Shown: positions 17,584-26,817 of the stretch, in pieces | Numbering within the stretch: position 1 is the stretch's first letter | How the letters are laid out: the number at the start of each line of letters is the position of its first letter | Assembly (NCBI RefSeq): GCF_030145185.1 | Contig: NZ_JAQYWB010000027.1 | Span: forward strand, 1 to 64,000 | Reading direction: 5' to 3' | Length of the DNA: 64,000 nucleotides | From: Desulfoluna sp. | Lineage (GTDB): Bacteria; Desulfobacterota; Desulfobacteria; Desulfobacterales; Desulfolunaceae | Notes under the pieces: model-generated | Told to the model about the DNA's origin: nothing | Database searches by the model: none | Seen by the model: the letters and a program-made list of their open reading frames with translations, nothing else | Translations under genes and position numbers: made by a program

Positions 17584-19394
17584 CCGCCTACTTCGAAAAA
17601 TATGAATCCCTCCGGCCTCCAGAGCCCATTGCCTACTCCATCCCCCGGGAGCTGCTCTGGCAATTTCTGGCCACCCTGAGCATGGGGGTCGGGCTCTGGT
17701 ATGTGGTGTGGCGATGGACCTCCTCCCTCAATTACGACGCCCTCTGGTTCGCCCTGCCCCTGGTCCTGGCGGAAACCTTCGCCTATGTCGGGCTGATTCT
17801 TTTTGTCATCAACCTCTGGGCGGTGCGGGACACCCCTGCCCAGCAACCACCGGCCTGGATTACCGATTGTGTGGGCAACCCCGGTGCCTTTGAAAAAAGG
17901 CCCCTTCACGTGGATCTCTTCTTTCCCACCTATGATGAGGAACCGGAGCTGGTCAGGCTCAGCATTCGGGACGCCAAGGCCATGGACTACCCTCACCCTT
18001 TAGACTTCACCATTCACGTTTTAGACGACGGCAGGCGAGAAGAGATGCGCCAGGTGGCTGAGGAAGAAGGCGTCCACTACATCTCCCGCACCCACAACAC
18101 CGGGTTCAAAGCCGGGAACCTCCAAAACGCCATGGAACAGACCTTTGGAGACTTCATTGTCATCTGCGATGCCGACACGCGTCCCTTTCCCACCCTGCTG
18201 AAACGAACCCTGGGCTACTTCAGAGACCCGGATGTGGCCTGGGTCCAGACCCCCCAATGGTTTTTCGAGATTCCGCCGGGCACCCCCCTGCCCCAGGTGC
18301 TGCAAAAGCCCCTGGGCAAACCGGGCTATCTTCTCGGACGGGGCATCGAAAAAATCGTCGGGCCGATTCAGGTGGGGGAGGACCCCTTCTGCAACAGCCC
18401 CCAGATGTTTTATGATGTCATCCAGCGACGGCGAAACTGGGCCAACGCCTCCTTCTGTTGTGGGGCGGGTTCCATTCACCGCCGTGAAGCGGTGATGGAA
18501 GCCGCCCTCAAAACCTACTCAGGTGCCATGGACCGGTTTATCAGCAAAATCACCCGGGAGGTAAAAGACGAAACCCTTAAGGCAGACCTCACCGAAGCCA
18601 TGCAGAGGGAGCTTGCCTTAGAGACCGAGCTGACCCCCTACAAATTCCATGTATCCGAAGACATGTATACCTCCATCGTGCTCCATTCCGATCCCGACCG
18701 GCAGTGGAAATCGGTCTTTCACCCCCAGGTCGAATCCAAAATGCTCTCCACCCAGGATCTGGTCAGCTGGGCGGTGCAGCGGTTCAAATATGCCGGCGGC
18801 ACCATTGATGTGGCCCTTCACGACAACCCGCTGTTCAAACGGGGCATGAGCCTTGCCCAGCGGCTGATGTACGGGGCGACCTTCTGGTCCTACCTGGGCT
18901 GCATCTGGAACGTGGTCTTTCTTTCGGCCCCCATCATCTATCTGTTCACCGGCATCGCCCCGGTGGCCGCTTATTCCATGGATTTTTACAAGCACATCCT
19001 CCCCTTCCTCTTTCTCAACACCCTGGCCACCATGGTGGGTACCTGGGGGGTGTCGGCCTGGTCGGGGCAATCCTTTTACCTCGCCTTTTTCCCCATCAAC
19101 TTCCGGGCCCTGGTCACGGTCCTCCGCGGGAAAAAAATTTCCTTCCCCGTCACGCCCAAAACCCGTCAGGAGGGGACCTTTGTCCAGCTTGTCATCCCCC
19201 AGATTCTCGTCATGGTTCTCACCGCCTCTGGCCTGGTCTACGCGGGCATCATGGCCGGGCTGGGTCGATTCACCAACGTCAATGGGCTGCTGACCAACGC
19301 CTTCTGGGGCGTGAACAATATCCTGGCCATGGCCGGCATCGTCCGAGCCGCCTTCTGGACGCCGCCCCCTGAAGAAACGGAGACATCGACATGA
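17580..19394 (+). CDS. Membrane glycosyltransferase family 2, cellulose-synthase-like
   Basis: A processive synthase of 604 residues that should polymerise and export a beta-linked glycan. Two N-terminal membrane helices (about 20-80) are followed by the GT-A domain: DD at 149-150 in VLDDGR, the D197-A-D199 nucleotide-sugar site, the acceptor/catalytic SED361 and the gating QRFKYA at about Q400. Four or five C-terminal helices follow. It ends without a PilZ domain, so direct cyclic-di-GMP activation as in BcsA is not expected. No bcsB or bcsC homologue lies nearby. It overlaps both neighbours by four bases. Cellulose or another beta-glucan is most likely; the polymer cannot be proved from sequence. 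Confidence 0.92.
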   Translation: MTAYFEKYESLRPPEPIAYSIPRELLWQFLATLSMGVGLWYVVWRWTSSLNYDALWFALPLVLAETFAYVGLILFVINLWAVRDTPAQQPPAWITDCVGNPGAFEKRPLHVDLFFPTYDEEPELVRLSIRDAKAMDYPHPLDFTIHVLDDGRREEMRQVAEEEGVHYISRTHNTGFKAGNLQNAMEQTFGDFIVICDADTRPFPTLLKRTLGYFRDPDVAWVQTPQWFFEIPPGTPLPQVLQKPLGKPGYLLGRGIEKIVGPIQVGEDPFCNSPQMFYDVIQRRRNWANASFCCGAGSIHRREAVMEAALKTYSGAMDRFISKITREVKDETLKADLTEAMQRELALETELTPYKFHVSEDMYTSIVLHSDPDRQWKSVFHPQVESKMLSTQDLVSWAVQRFKYAGGTIDVALHDNPLFKRGMSLAQRLMYGATFWSYLGCIWNVVFLSAPIIYLFTGIAPVAAYSMDFYKHILPFLFLNTLATMVGTWGVSAWSGQSFYLAFFPINFRALVTVLRGKKISFPVTPKTRQEGTFVQLVIPQILVMVLTASGLVYAGIMAGLGRFTNVNGLLTNAFWGVNNILAMAGIVRAAFWTPPPEETETST

Positions 19395-20851
19395 GATTTG
19401 CGGAAGGACTTTTAAAAGCTCGAAGCCACATCGTCTTCCTTTTAGGGCTCATCGCGGCCTTTGGCACCGTCATCGTCCTTGAGCAGACCGACTTTCAAGC
19501 GACCCTGGAGCGACGGCCCCTCCCCGGCGTGGAGGAGACCGCCACCCTGTCCATCACAAAGCCCGCCCCCCTTTCTGGCACCGAAAAAGGATGGGCCCGC
19601 ATCGCCTGGACCTATTTTGAAAACAACCGCCAACCGGAGACCGGTCTCGTCAACTCCGTGGACGGCTACCCAGCCTCCACCATGTGGGACACCGCCTCCT
19701 ACCTTATGGCGCTGATCTCCGCCCACCGACTCGGCCTCATCTCCCGGGATCGTTTTGACACCGACACCGCCACCCTGCTGGCCACCCTGAAGCGCCTGCC
19801 CCTGTTTGAAAACAAACTGCCCAACAAATCGTACAACACCCTCACGGGGGCCATGGTCAATTACCAGAACCAACCCACCCCGGAGGGCATTGGCTGGTCC
19901 GCCATCGATATCGGGCGCCTCCTGACCCCCATGACCTACCTGGTCTGGAACCATCCCGAACACACCCCCGCCATTCGTGAGGTCTTAGCCACATGGGACT
20001 TCGGCGCCATCCTTCAACAGGGGCGCCTCTACGGCGCGGCCCGTGACGAGACAAACCAGACCCTCCTCCTTCAAGAGGGACGCATCGGCTACGAAGAGTA
20101 TGCGGCAAAATCCTTTACCCTGATGGGGCTCGATGTCAGTCAGGCCTTGGACTACCGGGATTACCTCGCCTTCGTGACGGTCTATGGGGTCGAGGTCCCC
20201 TACGACAGCCGAAGCCCGGAAATCTACCATGCCCACAACTACGTGGTCAGCGAGCCCTATATTTTAGACGCCCTTGAGTACGGCTGGGATGAAACCTCCC
20301 GGGAATTTGCCTTTCGCGTCTACAAAGCCCAGCAGGCACGATTTGAGGCCACCGGCACCCTCACGGCCGTCAGTGAGGACAACATCGATGTGGCCCCCTG
20401 GTTTGTCTACAACACCGTCTTCACAGACGGAAAAATCTGGAACTGCATCACCGAAGAGGGGGAAGACGCTTCAGACTTCAAAAGCCTCAGCACCAAAGCG
20501 GCCTTCGGGTGGGACAGCATTTACAACACGGCCTATACCCAACGCCTCGTGCAGGCCATTCAAGGACTCCATGACCCCCAGAAAGGCTGGTATTCCGGGC
20601 GCTATGAAAAAACCGGCGCTCCGAACACGGCCATCACCTGCAACACCAACGCCATCATCCTGGAGAGCCTGTGTCACCGGGCGTTTGGAAAACTTCTTAA
20701 CATGGATGATTTCACGCAGACCTCAGTGCCCATGGAACCCTCTGCAAATCGGACACCCCCCTCTCCGGAGGGCTCGCCTTTGCCAGGCCACACCGTGCCG
20801 GGCAAACCCCTGAAAACCGCCACACAGACCTTGCACGGAGAGAACGGATGA
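19391..20851 (+). CDS. DUF3131 protein 1, membrane-anchored
   Basis: A 486-residue protein with an N-terminal signal anchor (about residues 13-31) and one DUF3131 domain from about residue 65 to 440. Shared family blocks are WTYFENNRQPETGLVNSV, TMWDTASYL, LPNKSYNTLTG, GWSAIDIGRLL, EGRIGYEEYAAKSF and APWFVYNT. The domain looks like an (alpha/alpha) toroid rich in conserved acidic and aromatic residues, suggesting carbohydrate binding or cleavage; no activity is established to my knowledge. First of four tandem paralogues, coupled by four-base overlap to the synthase, so probably periplasmic handling of the polymer. Confidence 0.9.
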   Translation: MRFAEGLLKARSHIVFLLGLIAAFGTVIVLEQTDFQATLERRPLPGVEETATLSITKPAPLSGTEKGWARIAWTYFENNRQPETGLVNSVDGYPASTMWDTASYLMALISAHRLGLISRDRFDTDTATLLATLKRLPLFENKLPNKSYNTLTGAMVNYQNQPTPEGIGWSAIDIGRLLTPMTYLVWNHPEHTPAIREVLATWDFGAILQQGRLYGAARDETNQTLLLQEGRIGYEEYAAKSFTLMGLDVSQALDYRDYLAFVTVYGVEVPYDSRSPEIYHAHNYVVSEPYILDALEYGWDETSREFAFRVYKAQQARFEATGTLTAVSEDNIDVAPWFVYNTVFTDGKIWNCITEEGEDASDFKSLSTKAAFGWDSIYNTAYTQRLVQAIQGLHDPQKGWYSGRYEKTGAPNTAITCNTNAIILESLCHRAFGKLLNMDDFTQTSVPMEPSANRTPPSPEGSPLPGHTVPGKPLKTATQTLHGENG

Positions 20852-22341
20852 AGAGACAAAATGGATGGAACAGGAAAATAAGATGCCTTTTGATGGGAGG
20901 GATTCTTTTGTCACTTTGCGCCTGCGCTCCCAATGATTTTCAGCTTGTGCCGACCTATGACGAAAAAGACCCCGAACGCATCGAAACCGTGGCCATCGAC
21001 AAAAAACCAACCCCGGCCACCGTGGAAAATTCGGGCCGCCACCCGGGAAGAAATGGCCCCCTCACCGATGAGGAGATGGACCTGGCCCGAAGGGCCTGGA
21101 AGTATTTTGAGAACAACTACAACCCGGAGACAGGTCTGGTCAATGCCGTGAATGACTACCCATCCACCACCATGTGGGACACCGGCTCGTATTTAGGGGG
21201 CCTGGTGGCCGCCTATGAGTTGGGGCTCATCGATAAAAATGAGCTCAATATGCGCCTGACCAAAATTTTAAAAACCTTTAACGAAATGGATTTTTTCCAA
21301 GGGGAGCTGCCCAACAAGGCGTACAATACCCAGAACGCACAAAAGGTAAACTATGCCAACCAACCCGGTGAAATTGGCTATTCGGCCCTTGACCTCGGTC
21401 GCCTTCTCATCTGGCTCAAAATCATCAAAGAACGCTTCCCCGAGCATGGAAACGCCATCGACAGCTTTATCCTCCGTTGGAATTTCTGCCGGGTCCTGGA
21501 CAACTGCGGTACCATGTACGGGGCCGTCGTCAACGAGGGGAAAACCCAATACGTCCAGGAGGGACGCCTCGGGTATGAAGAGTACGCCGCCAAGGGATTC
21601 CAGCTTTGGGGATTCGACACCACCCGGGCCTCGAAACCCGAGCCCTATGCCTTTATCCTGATTTTTGATGTCAATGTCCCCTACGATACGCGGGATCCGA
21701 GAAAACTGGTGGCTCACAACTACGTGGTGTGCGAAAGCTACGTCCTGGACGGGATTGAGCTCAACTGGGATCTGGTCTCAGACCGCGACTCCAACGACAT
21801 GCGGCACACCGACCGCGTCAACGCCGACTTTGCTCAACGTATTTATCAGGTTCAGGTCTCACGATTTCGCGTCACGGGCATCCTCACCGCCCGCACCGAG
21901 CACCAGCTCGACGGCCCTCCCTACTTTGTCTACGACACCATCTACACGGACGGATACCCCTGGAACACCATCACCGAAGATGGCAGCTATGTGCCTCAAT
22001 ACGCAGCCATTGCCCTTAAAGGGGCCTTTGGACTCTGGACCCTCTGGGAGACCCCGTATACCGATCTTCTCTACGACGCGGTCTCCGGACTCTACGAGCC
22101 AGACAAGGGCTTTTACGAAGGAAGATACGAAGGAACAGGGGGCCTCATCAACACCTTTACGGCCAACAACAACGGCATCATCCTCGAAACCCTGCTGTAT
22201 AAAACCGCAGGAAAGCTGCTTAAATTTTCAGACCAGCCCAGCAAATGGGATCAGACCCTGGAAAACGAATTTCTCGGGACCCATCAGTGCTTCCCGGGTC
22301 ACCGAGACTCCTGTGGTGCCTTTCGAAAAGAGACCCATTAA
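20848..22341 (+). CDS. DUF3131 protein 2, lipoprotein
   Basis: A 497-residue paralogue with a lipobox-like LCAC near residue 26, so probably lipid-anchored in the periplasm. The DUF3131 blocks are all present: KYFENNYNPETGLVNAV, TMWDTGSYL, LPNKAYNTQNA, GYSALDLGRLL, EGRLGYEEYAAKGF and PPYFVYDT. The stop of the preceding paralogue overlaps this start as ATGA. It differs from copy 1 by a short insert near residue 315 (DRDSNDMRHTDR region). Confidence 0.9.
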   Translation: MKRQNGWNRKIRCLLMGGILLSLCACAPNDFQLVPTYDEKDPERIETVAIDKKPTPATVENSGRHPGRNGPLTDEEMDLARRAWKYFENNYNPETGLVNAVNDYPSTTMWDTGSYLGGLVAAYELGLIDKNELNMRLTKILKTFNEMDFFQGELPNKAYNTQNAQKVNYANQPGEIGYSALDLGRLLIWLKIIKERFPEHGNAIDSFILRWNFCRVLDNCGTMYGAVVNEGKTQYVQEGRLGYEEYAAKGFQLWGFDTTRASKPEPYAFILIFDVNVPYDTRDPRKLVAHNYVVCESYVLDGIELNWDLVSDRDSNDMRHTDRVNADFAQRIYQVQVSRFRVTGILTARTEHQLDGPPYFVYDTIYTDGYPWNTITEDGSYVPQYAAIALKGAFGLWTLWETPYTDLLYDAVSGLYEPDKGFYEGRYEGTGGLINTFTANNNGIILETLLYKTAGKLLKFSDQPSKWDQTLENEFLGTHQCFPGHRDSCGAFRKETH

Positions 22342-22353
22342 AAGCGGAGAACC

Positions 22354-23880
22354 ATGCGCCGGAGAATCAGCCCAGTTGACAAGCCACGACTCAACCTATC
22401 CCGAGGGATGCCCCCTTCAGGTTCTGGCATCCGGGCCGCCTCCTTGTCTCAACGCAACCGGAGGTACCGCCTCCTCGGCCTCCTCCTTATTGGCCTCACC
22501 CTCCTTGCTCTGACGGGCTGTGGGGTGCTGGTCCGAGGCGTCAGCAATGGCCTGACCAGCACCCACAACTCGCCCCTTTTCAGGCAGGGGCGGCATGGGC
22601 CCCTGGACGAACACGAGCAAAAAGCCGCCGAGACCGCCTGGCACTATTTTGAGAACAATCACAACCCCAAGACGGGGCTTGTGAACTCGGTGGATCGCTA
22701 CCCGGCGACCACCATGTGGCACACCGGCGATTATCTGGCGGCCATGGTGTCCGCCCGAGAGCTAGACATTATCACCCCGTGTGAGTTTGACGAGCGACTG
22801 AGCAGCGTCGTCCATTTTTTAAACACCATGCCCCTTTTTTTCGATCGGCTGCCCAACAAGGTCTACAACACCCAGAGCGGTGCCATGGTCGATTACTCCA
22901 ACCAACCGGGGGAGATCGGCTGGTCCGCCATGGACATCGGACGGCTTCTCACCTGGCTCTACATCGTCAAGTGCCGGTACCCGATCTTTTCGGAGTACAT
23001 CGACAAAGCGGTCCTCCGATGGAATTTCTGCGATATTTTAGACAATTGCGGAACCCTCTACGGGGGATTGAAGGTCCACAACAAAATTGACACCTTTCAA
23101 GAGGGGCGCCTCGGCTATGAGGAGTACAGCGCCCGGGGATACCAGCTCTGGGGGTTCTCCACCACCCAGGCCTCCAAAATCGAACCGTATGAGATGGCGA
23201 CCCTTTATGGCGTCCGGTTTCCTTACGACAGCCGGGATGTCCGGGAAACCAACACCTACGCCCCGGTGCTCAGCATGGGATACCTGCTGGATGGCCTGGA
23301 GTTCAATTGGGATAAAACCGATCAGCGAAACGGGTGGGACAGCTATCACAGCGAGCCGGACATGGCCCGCATCGCCGATGCGATTTACGAGGTTCAGGAG
23401 GCACGCTACATGAATGATCACATCTTCACCGCCCGAACCGACCACCAGGTGGAGGGGCCGCCCTATTTTGTCTACGACTCCATCTTTGCGGCGGGGTACC
23501 CCTGGAACGTGATCTCCGACAACGGGCAGCATCATGAAGACCAGGCCCTGGTCTCCACCCGCACGGCCTTTGGCATGTGGGGGTTGTGGAAGACACCGTA
23601 CACAGACCGCCTCATGAAATTGGTCCACTGCCTCAATGACCCGGAAAAAGGGTGGTACGAAGGACGCCTTGAGAACACAGGGGAGCACATGAAGCTCATC
23701 ACCTCCGGCACCAACGCCGCGGTTCTTGAGACCCTCTTGTACAAATCTCAAGGCAAACTATCCTCCTGTCCAGACCCCCAGGACGAACGACCGATTCCTT
23801 TTTACGATCTTCAGATCACCGATCCCTTTAAAGAGGAAGGCAAATGCCTCCCCCTGGAACGCAAAGGATGCGTCCCGTGA
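22354..23880 (+). CDS. DUF3131 protein 3, lipoprotein
   Basis: A 508-residue paralogue. A basic N-terminal stretch of about 35 residues precedes a hydrophobic signal ending in the lipobox LTGC (about residue 55), so the true start may be later than 22354. The DUF3131 domain shows HYFENNHNPKTGLVNSV, TMWHTGDYL (the usual D of TMWDT is H), LPNKVYNTQSG, GWSAMDIGRLL, EGRLGYEEYSARGY and PPYFVYDS. A 12-base gap separates it from copy 2. It is most similar to copies 1 and 2, consistent with serial duplication. Confidence 0.88.
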   Translation: MRRRISPVDKPRLNLSRGMPPSGSGIRAASLSQRNRRYRLLGLLLIGLTLLALTGCGVLVRGVSNGLTSTHNSPLFRQGRHGPLDEHEQKAAETAWHYFENNHNPKTGLVNSVDRYPATTMWHTGDYLAAMVSARELDIITPCEFDERLSSVVHFLNTMPLFFDRLPNKVYNTQSGAMVDYSNQPGEIGWSAMDIGRLLTWLYIVKCRYPIFSEYIDKAVLRWNFCDILDNCGTLYGGLKVHNKIDTFQEGRLGYEEYSARGYQLWGFSTTQASKIEPYEMATLYGVRFPYDSRDVRETNTYAPVLSMGYLLDGLEFNWDKTDQRNGWDSYHSEPDMARIADAIYEVQEARYMNDHIFTARTDHQVEGPPYFVYDSIFAAGYPWNVISDNGQHHEDQALVSTRTAFGMWGLWKTPYTDRLMKLVHCLNDPEKGWYEGRLENTGEHMKLITSGTNAAVLETLLYKSQGKLSSCPDPQDERPIPFYDLQITDPFKEEGKCLPLERKGCVP

Positions 23881-25907
23881 CCCCACACCCCCGACATCCC
23901 TGGATCCCAAAACAGTGGCGGTGGATTCCCCTCCTCTTCCTCTGCCTCTTCCTTCTGCGCCCTGCCCTCAGCCCGGGCACCACAGAGGCCCCCTGGGATT
24001 TCACCCTCTACAGGCAGGGATTGGCCCACTTTAATGAGCAGAAATGGATCGATGCCGCAGAGAACTGGATGGCAACCGGAGACCGCCTCCTTAAAAAATC
24101 CCGGAACAAGGCCTCCCTTCGCAAAGCAGGGCTGGCCCATATCTTTGCCACCATTGCCTTTGAAAAAGCCGACAACGCCATGGCCTACACAAGCTGGTCC
24201 ACAGCGGTCCGTTATTTCCTGGAAGGGCAGACCTCCTGGGAAGCCGAACGCACGGCCCTTCGCCTCTACACAGAGCAGGTCAACGCACGGCTCAAAGCGG
24301 GCGTTACCGGCACCCTGCCCTTCTCTGGAAAAAATAAGGAACAGCGGGTGCTGGAGATGGAGGAGACGCTTCACCTGTCCCGTTACGACAGCCCGGTCCA
24401 GGGGCTTAAAATACCCGAGGTCAAACCTGTGGAGCCACAAATCAACGTCTCACGACAATATTTCCCCCGCCCTCCGGCCCTGACTGATCAGGTAGCCGAC
24501 ATGCCGGTGGAAGAACGCGCATCCCGCCATGGCACGGAGAGTCCCCCTGCGCCCATCCCGCCTCCAGAGACCGCGATCCCCCGACGGCACATCCAACCTC
24601 CCCTGCCACCCCCTGCCGAGGGGACCGCTGCCCTGCCCTCCCAAGCCGAAACCGGCACCCTCGTAGAAGCGCCCCTGCCGCCCCCTGACGCGCCTTCCAC
24701 CCAGGGGCGGGTGGCCAACAGAATCCGCCCCACCCCGCCAGGCCCTGTCATCCGCGGAGCGGCAAGAGGCCAGGCCGGCCCTCTGACGGACGAAGAGCAG
24801 GCCATCGCCCGCACAGCCTGGGGCTACTTCAATGAAAATTACCAGACCAACACCGGAATGATTAACGGAAGCCACGACTACCCCTACGCCACCCTCTGGG
24901 ATCTGGGAAGCACCCTGGCCGGTTATGTTGCCGCCTTAAAACTCAACCTCATCCCCCCCCAGGAAGGGCAGGCCAAAATCATTCGGCTCCTGGAAACCTT
25001 TCAGGTGATGGAGCTCTACAACGACGAACTCCCCAACCGGCAATACAACACCCAGACCGGAGAGATGACAGACCTCAAGAGTCGCCCGACCCACCACGGC
25101 AGTGGATGGTCTGCCCTGGACATCGGCCGCCTGCTCATCTGGCTCAAAATCACCGAAGCCTGGTTTCCTGACCTGAAAGAGCCCGTGGAGCGAGTCATTC
25201 AACGCTGGACATTTGACCGCCTCGTCATGTACCGGGAGCTCAACAACGCCCTGTACAACGGCCAAACCGAGGTCATCCGGCAGGAGGGACGCCTGGGCTA
25301 CGAGCAATATGCGGCCATGGGGTTTACACTTCTTGATCACGATGTCCGCCAGGCCCTGGACTATGCCGAGACTCAAAAAATGACCCTCCTGGGCCTGGAC
25401 ATGCTCTTTGACACCCGGGACCGGGCCTTTCTGACCAGCGATCCCTTCGTCATGGCCAAAATGGAGATAGGCGCCATCAACAACACCTTCTCCTCTCTCA
25501 CCGAGGCGTTCTACGGCATTCAAAAACAACACTGGCTCACAAGCGGAGAGATCACCGCCGTCAACGAAGACGCCTTCGACAAAGAGCCCTGGTTTGTTTA
25601 CAACTCCCTTTTTTACAATGGAATTCCCTGGGTCTGCCTCGCCCATGATGAAAAACCGGTGCCGGAGCTGGCGACGGTCTCCACCAAGGCGGCGATGGCC
25701 TGGAGCGTCCTCTATGATGATGCCTACGCCACGGCACTGCGACATCACGTCATCGGCCTGAGACATCCAAAGGATGGCTTCTATGCAGGGGTCTATCCGG
25801 ACGGCGAGGTCAATCCTGCAAAAAATATCAACACCAACGCCGTCATTCTCGAAGCGATGCTGTACCTGAAGCGAAACCGAGTGCCCTTCCTTCTCTCACC
25901 GGATTGA
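23844..25907 (+). CDS. DUF3131 protein 4 with N-terminal extension and Pro-rich linker
   Basis: At 687 residues, the longest and most divergent of the four. A signal/anchor helix lies at about residues 29-45. A helical region (about 50-150), starting with FTLYRQGLAHFNEQKWIDAAENW, resembles a tetratricopeptide-type repeat and may bind a partner. A proline-rich linker of about 120 residues follows, then DUF3131 (about 310-680) with GYFNENYQTNTGMINGS, TLWDLGSTL, LPNRQYNTQTG, GWSALDIGRLL, EGRLGYEQYAAMGF and EPWFVYNS. The start overlaps copy 3 by 37 bases; an ATG at 23868 is an alternative. The linker could let the domain reach across the periplasm. Confidence 0.87.
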   Translation: MPPPGTQRMRPVTPHPRHPWIPKQWRWIPLLFLCLFLLRPALSPGTTEAPWDFTLYRQGLAHFNEQKWIDAAENWMATGDRLLKKSRNKASLRKAGLAHIFATIAFEKADNAMAYTSWSTAVRYFLEGQTSWEAERTALRLYTEQVNARLKAGVTGTLPFSGKNKEQRVLEMEETLHLSRYDSPVQGLKIPEVKPVEPQINVSRQYFPRPPALTDQVADMPVEERASRHGTESPPAPIPPPETAIPRRHIQPPLPPPAEGTAALPSQAETGTLVEAPLPPPDAPSTQGRVANRIRPTPPGPVIRGAARGQAGPLTDEEQAIARTAWGYFNENYQTNTGMINGSHDYPYATLWDLGSTLAGYVAALKLNLIPPQEGQAKIIRLLETFQVMELYNDELPNRQYNTQTGEMTDLKSRPTHHGSGWSALDIGRLLIWLKITEAWFPDLKEPVERVIQRWTFDRLVMYRELNNALYNGQTEVIRQEGRLGYEQYAAMGFTLLDHDVRQALDYAETQKMTLLGLDMLFDTRDRAFLTSDPFVMAKMEIGAINNTFSSLTEAFYGIQKQHWLTSGEITAVNEDAFDKEPWFVYNSLFYNGIPWVCLAHDEKPVPELATVSTKAAMAWSVLYDDAYATALRHHVIGLRHPKDGFYAGVYPDGEVNPAKNINTNAVILEAMLYLKRNRVPFLLSPD

Positions 25908-25913
25908 TGGACC

Positions 25914-25949
25914 GGTGACGGGGCTGTTCGTCTCCGTCGCCCCTTTTTT
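25914..25949 (+). terminator. Terminator-like hairpin inside the polysaccharide block
   Basis: GGTGACGG pairs with CCGTCGCC across a 12-base loop, followed by CCTTTTTTA, just after the last DUF3131 stop. It suggests transcription from the biosynthetic genes ends, or is attenuated, before the metallo-hydrolase/phosphatase genes. Confidence 0.65.
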
Positions 25950-25983
25950 ACGAAAAAGGATTATCTACATTAAGGAGTCACCC

Positions 25984-26817
25984 ATGCCCCACACAATCAA
26001 CTTGAACCTCGACTACGACAACCCCATCAAAATTGCCGAAAATATCTACTGGGTGGGCTTCTACGATAAAAAGAGCGGTCTCCACTGCAACCCCTATCTC
26101 ATTGTGGATGGGGATGAGGCCGTGGTCATTGACGGGGGAAGCCGGCCTGATTTTCCCACGGTGATGACCAAAATTCTTAAAACCGGCACCAACCCCTCGG
26201 ATATCCGGGCGCTGATTTACCACCACTACGACCCGGACCTCTGCGGCAGTGTCTCCGATTATGAGGACATCATCGAACGCGATGACCTGCGCATTATGTC
26301 CACCCTTGAAAACAATTTTTTCATCCATCACTACGGCCCGTCGTCCACCCTGGTGGACATCGCTAAATACAACGACCGGTTCACTTTTTCATCGGGCCGG
26401 ACCCTGCAATTCGTCCGGACGCCTTATGCCCACAGCGCCGGAAGTTTCATCACCTTCGACGATCAGAGCGGAGTCGTCTTTACCAGCGATCTGTTCGGAA
26501 GCTACGGCACCCAATGGGATCTGTTCATCCTGTTAAAAGAGATCTGCAAAGAGTGCATCGGTCATGCCGTGTGCCCCCATGGACAAGAGTACTGTCCCAT
26601 CAAGGACATCCAGAAGTTTCACCAAATGATCATGCCCTCGGGAAAAGCCCTGCGCCACGCGGTTAAAAAAATTCTAGAGACCCCGGCTGGCATGGCCGCG
26701 CCCCAGCACGGGAGCGTGATTCCCATGGGAAAAGACCTGCGTATCATCGGGGCCCGCCTCTTGGAGTTAAACAAAGTAGGCATCGACCGTATTGTCACTG
26801 AAGAGGGAGACAGCTGA
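25984..26817 (+). CDS. Metallo-beta-lactamase fold protein, ODP/flavodiiron-like
   Basis: About 277 residues. A two-iron metallo-beta-lactamase fold like the N-terminal half of flavodiiron proteins, without the flavodoxin domain (oxygen-binding di-iron ODP group). The first metal motif is HHYDPDLCGS, where canonical HxExDH residues are partly replaced. Later ligands look intact: H in TPYAHSAGS, D in VFTSDLFGS and H in PQHGSVIP. ODP proteins have been linked to oxygen sensing in anaerobes. A strong AAGGAG precedes the ATG at 25984; the in-frame earlier start at 25915 overlaps the terminator. It overlaps the phosphatase gene by one base, hinting that it senses oxygen or redox for that phosphatase. 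Confidence 0.85.
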   Translation: MPHTINLNLDYDNPIKIAENIYWVGFYDKKSGLHCNPYLIVDGDEAVVIDGGSRPDFPTVMTKILKTGTNPSDIRALIYHHYDPDLCGSVSDYEDIIERDDLRIMSTLENNFFIHHYGPSSTLVDIAKYNDRFTFSSGRTLQFVRTPYAHSAGSFITFDDQSGVVFTSDLFGSYGTQWDLFILLKEICKECIGHAVCPHGQEYCPIKDIQKFHQMIMPSGKALRHAVKKILETPAGMAAPQHGSVIPMGKDLRIIGARLLELNKVGIDRIVTEEGDS

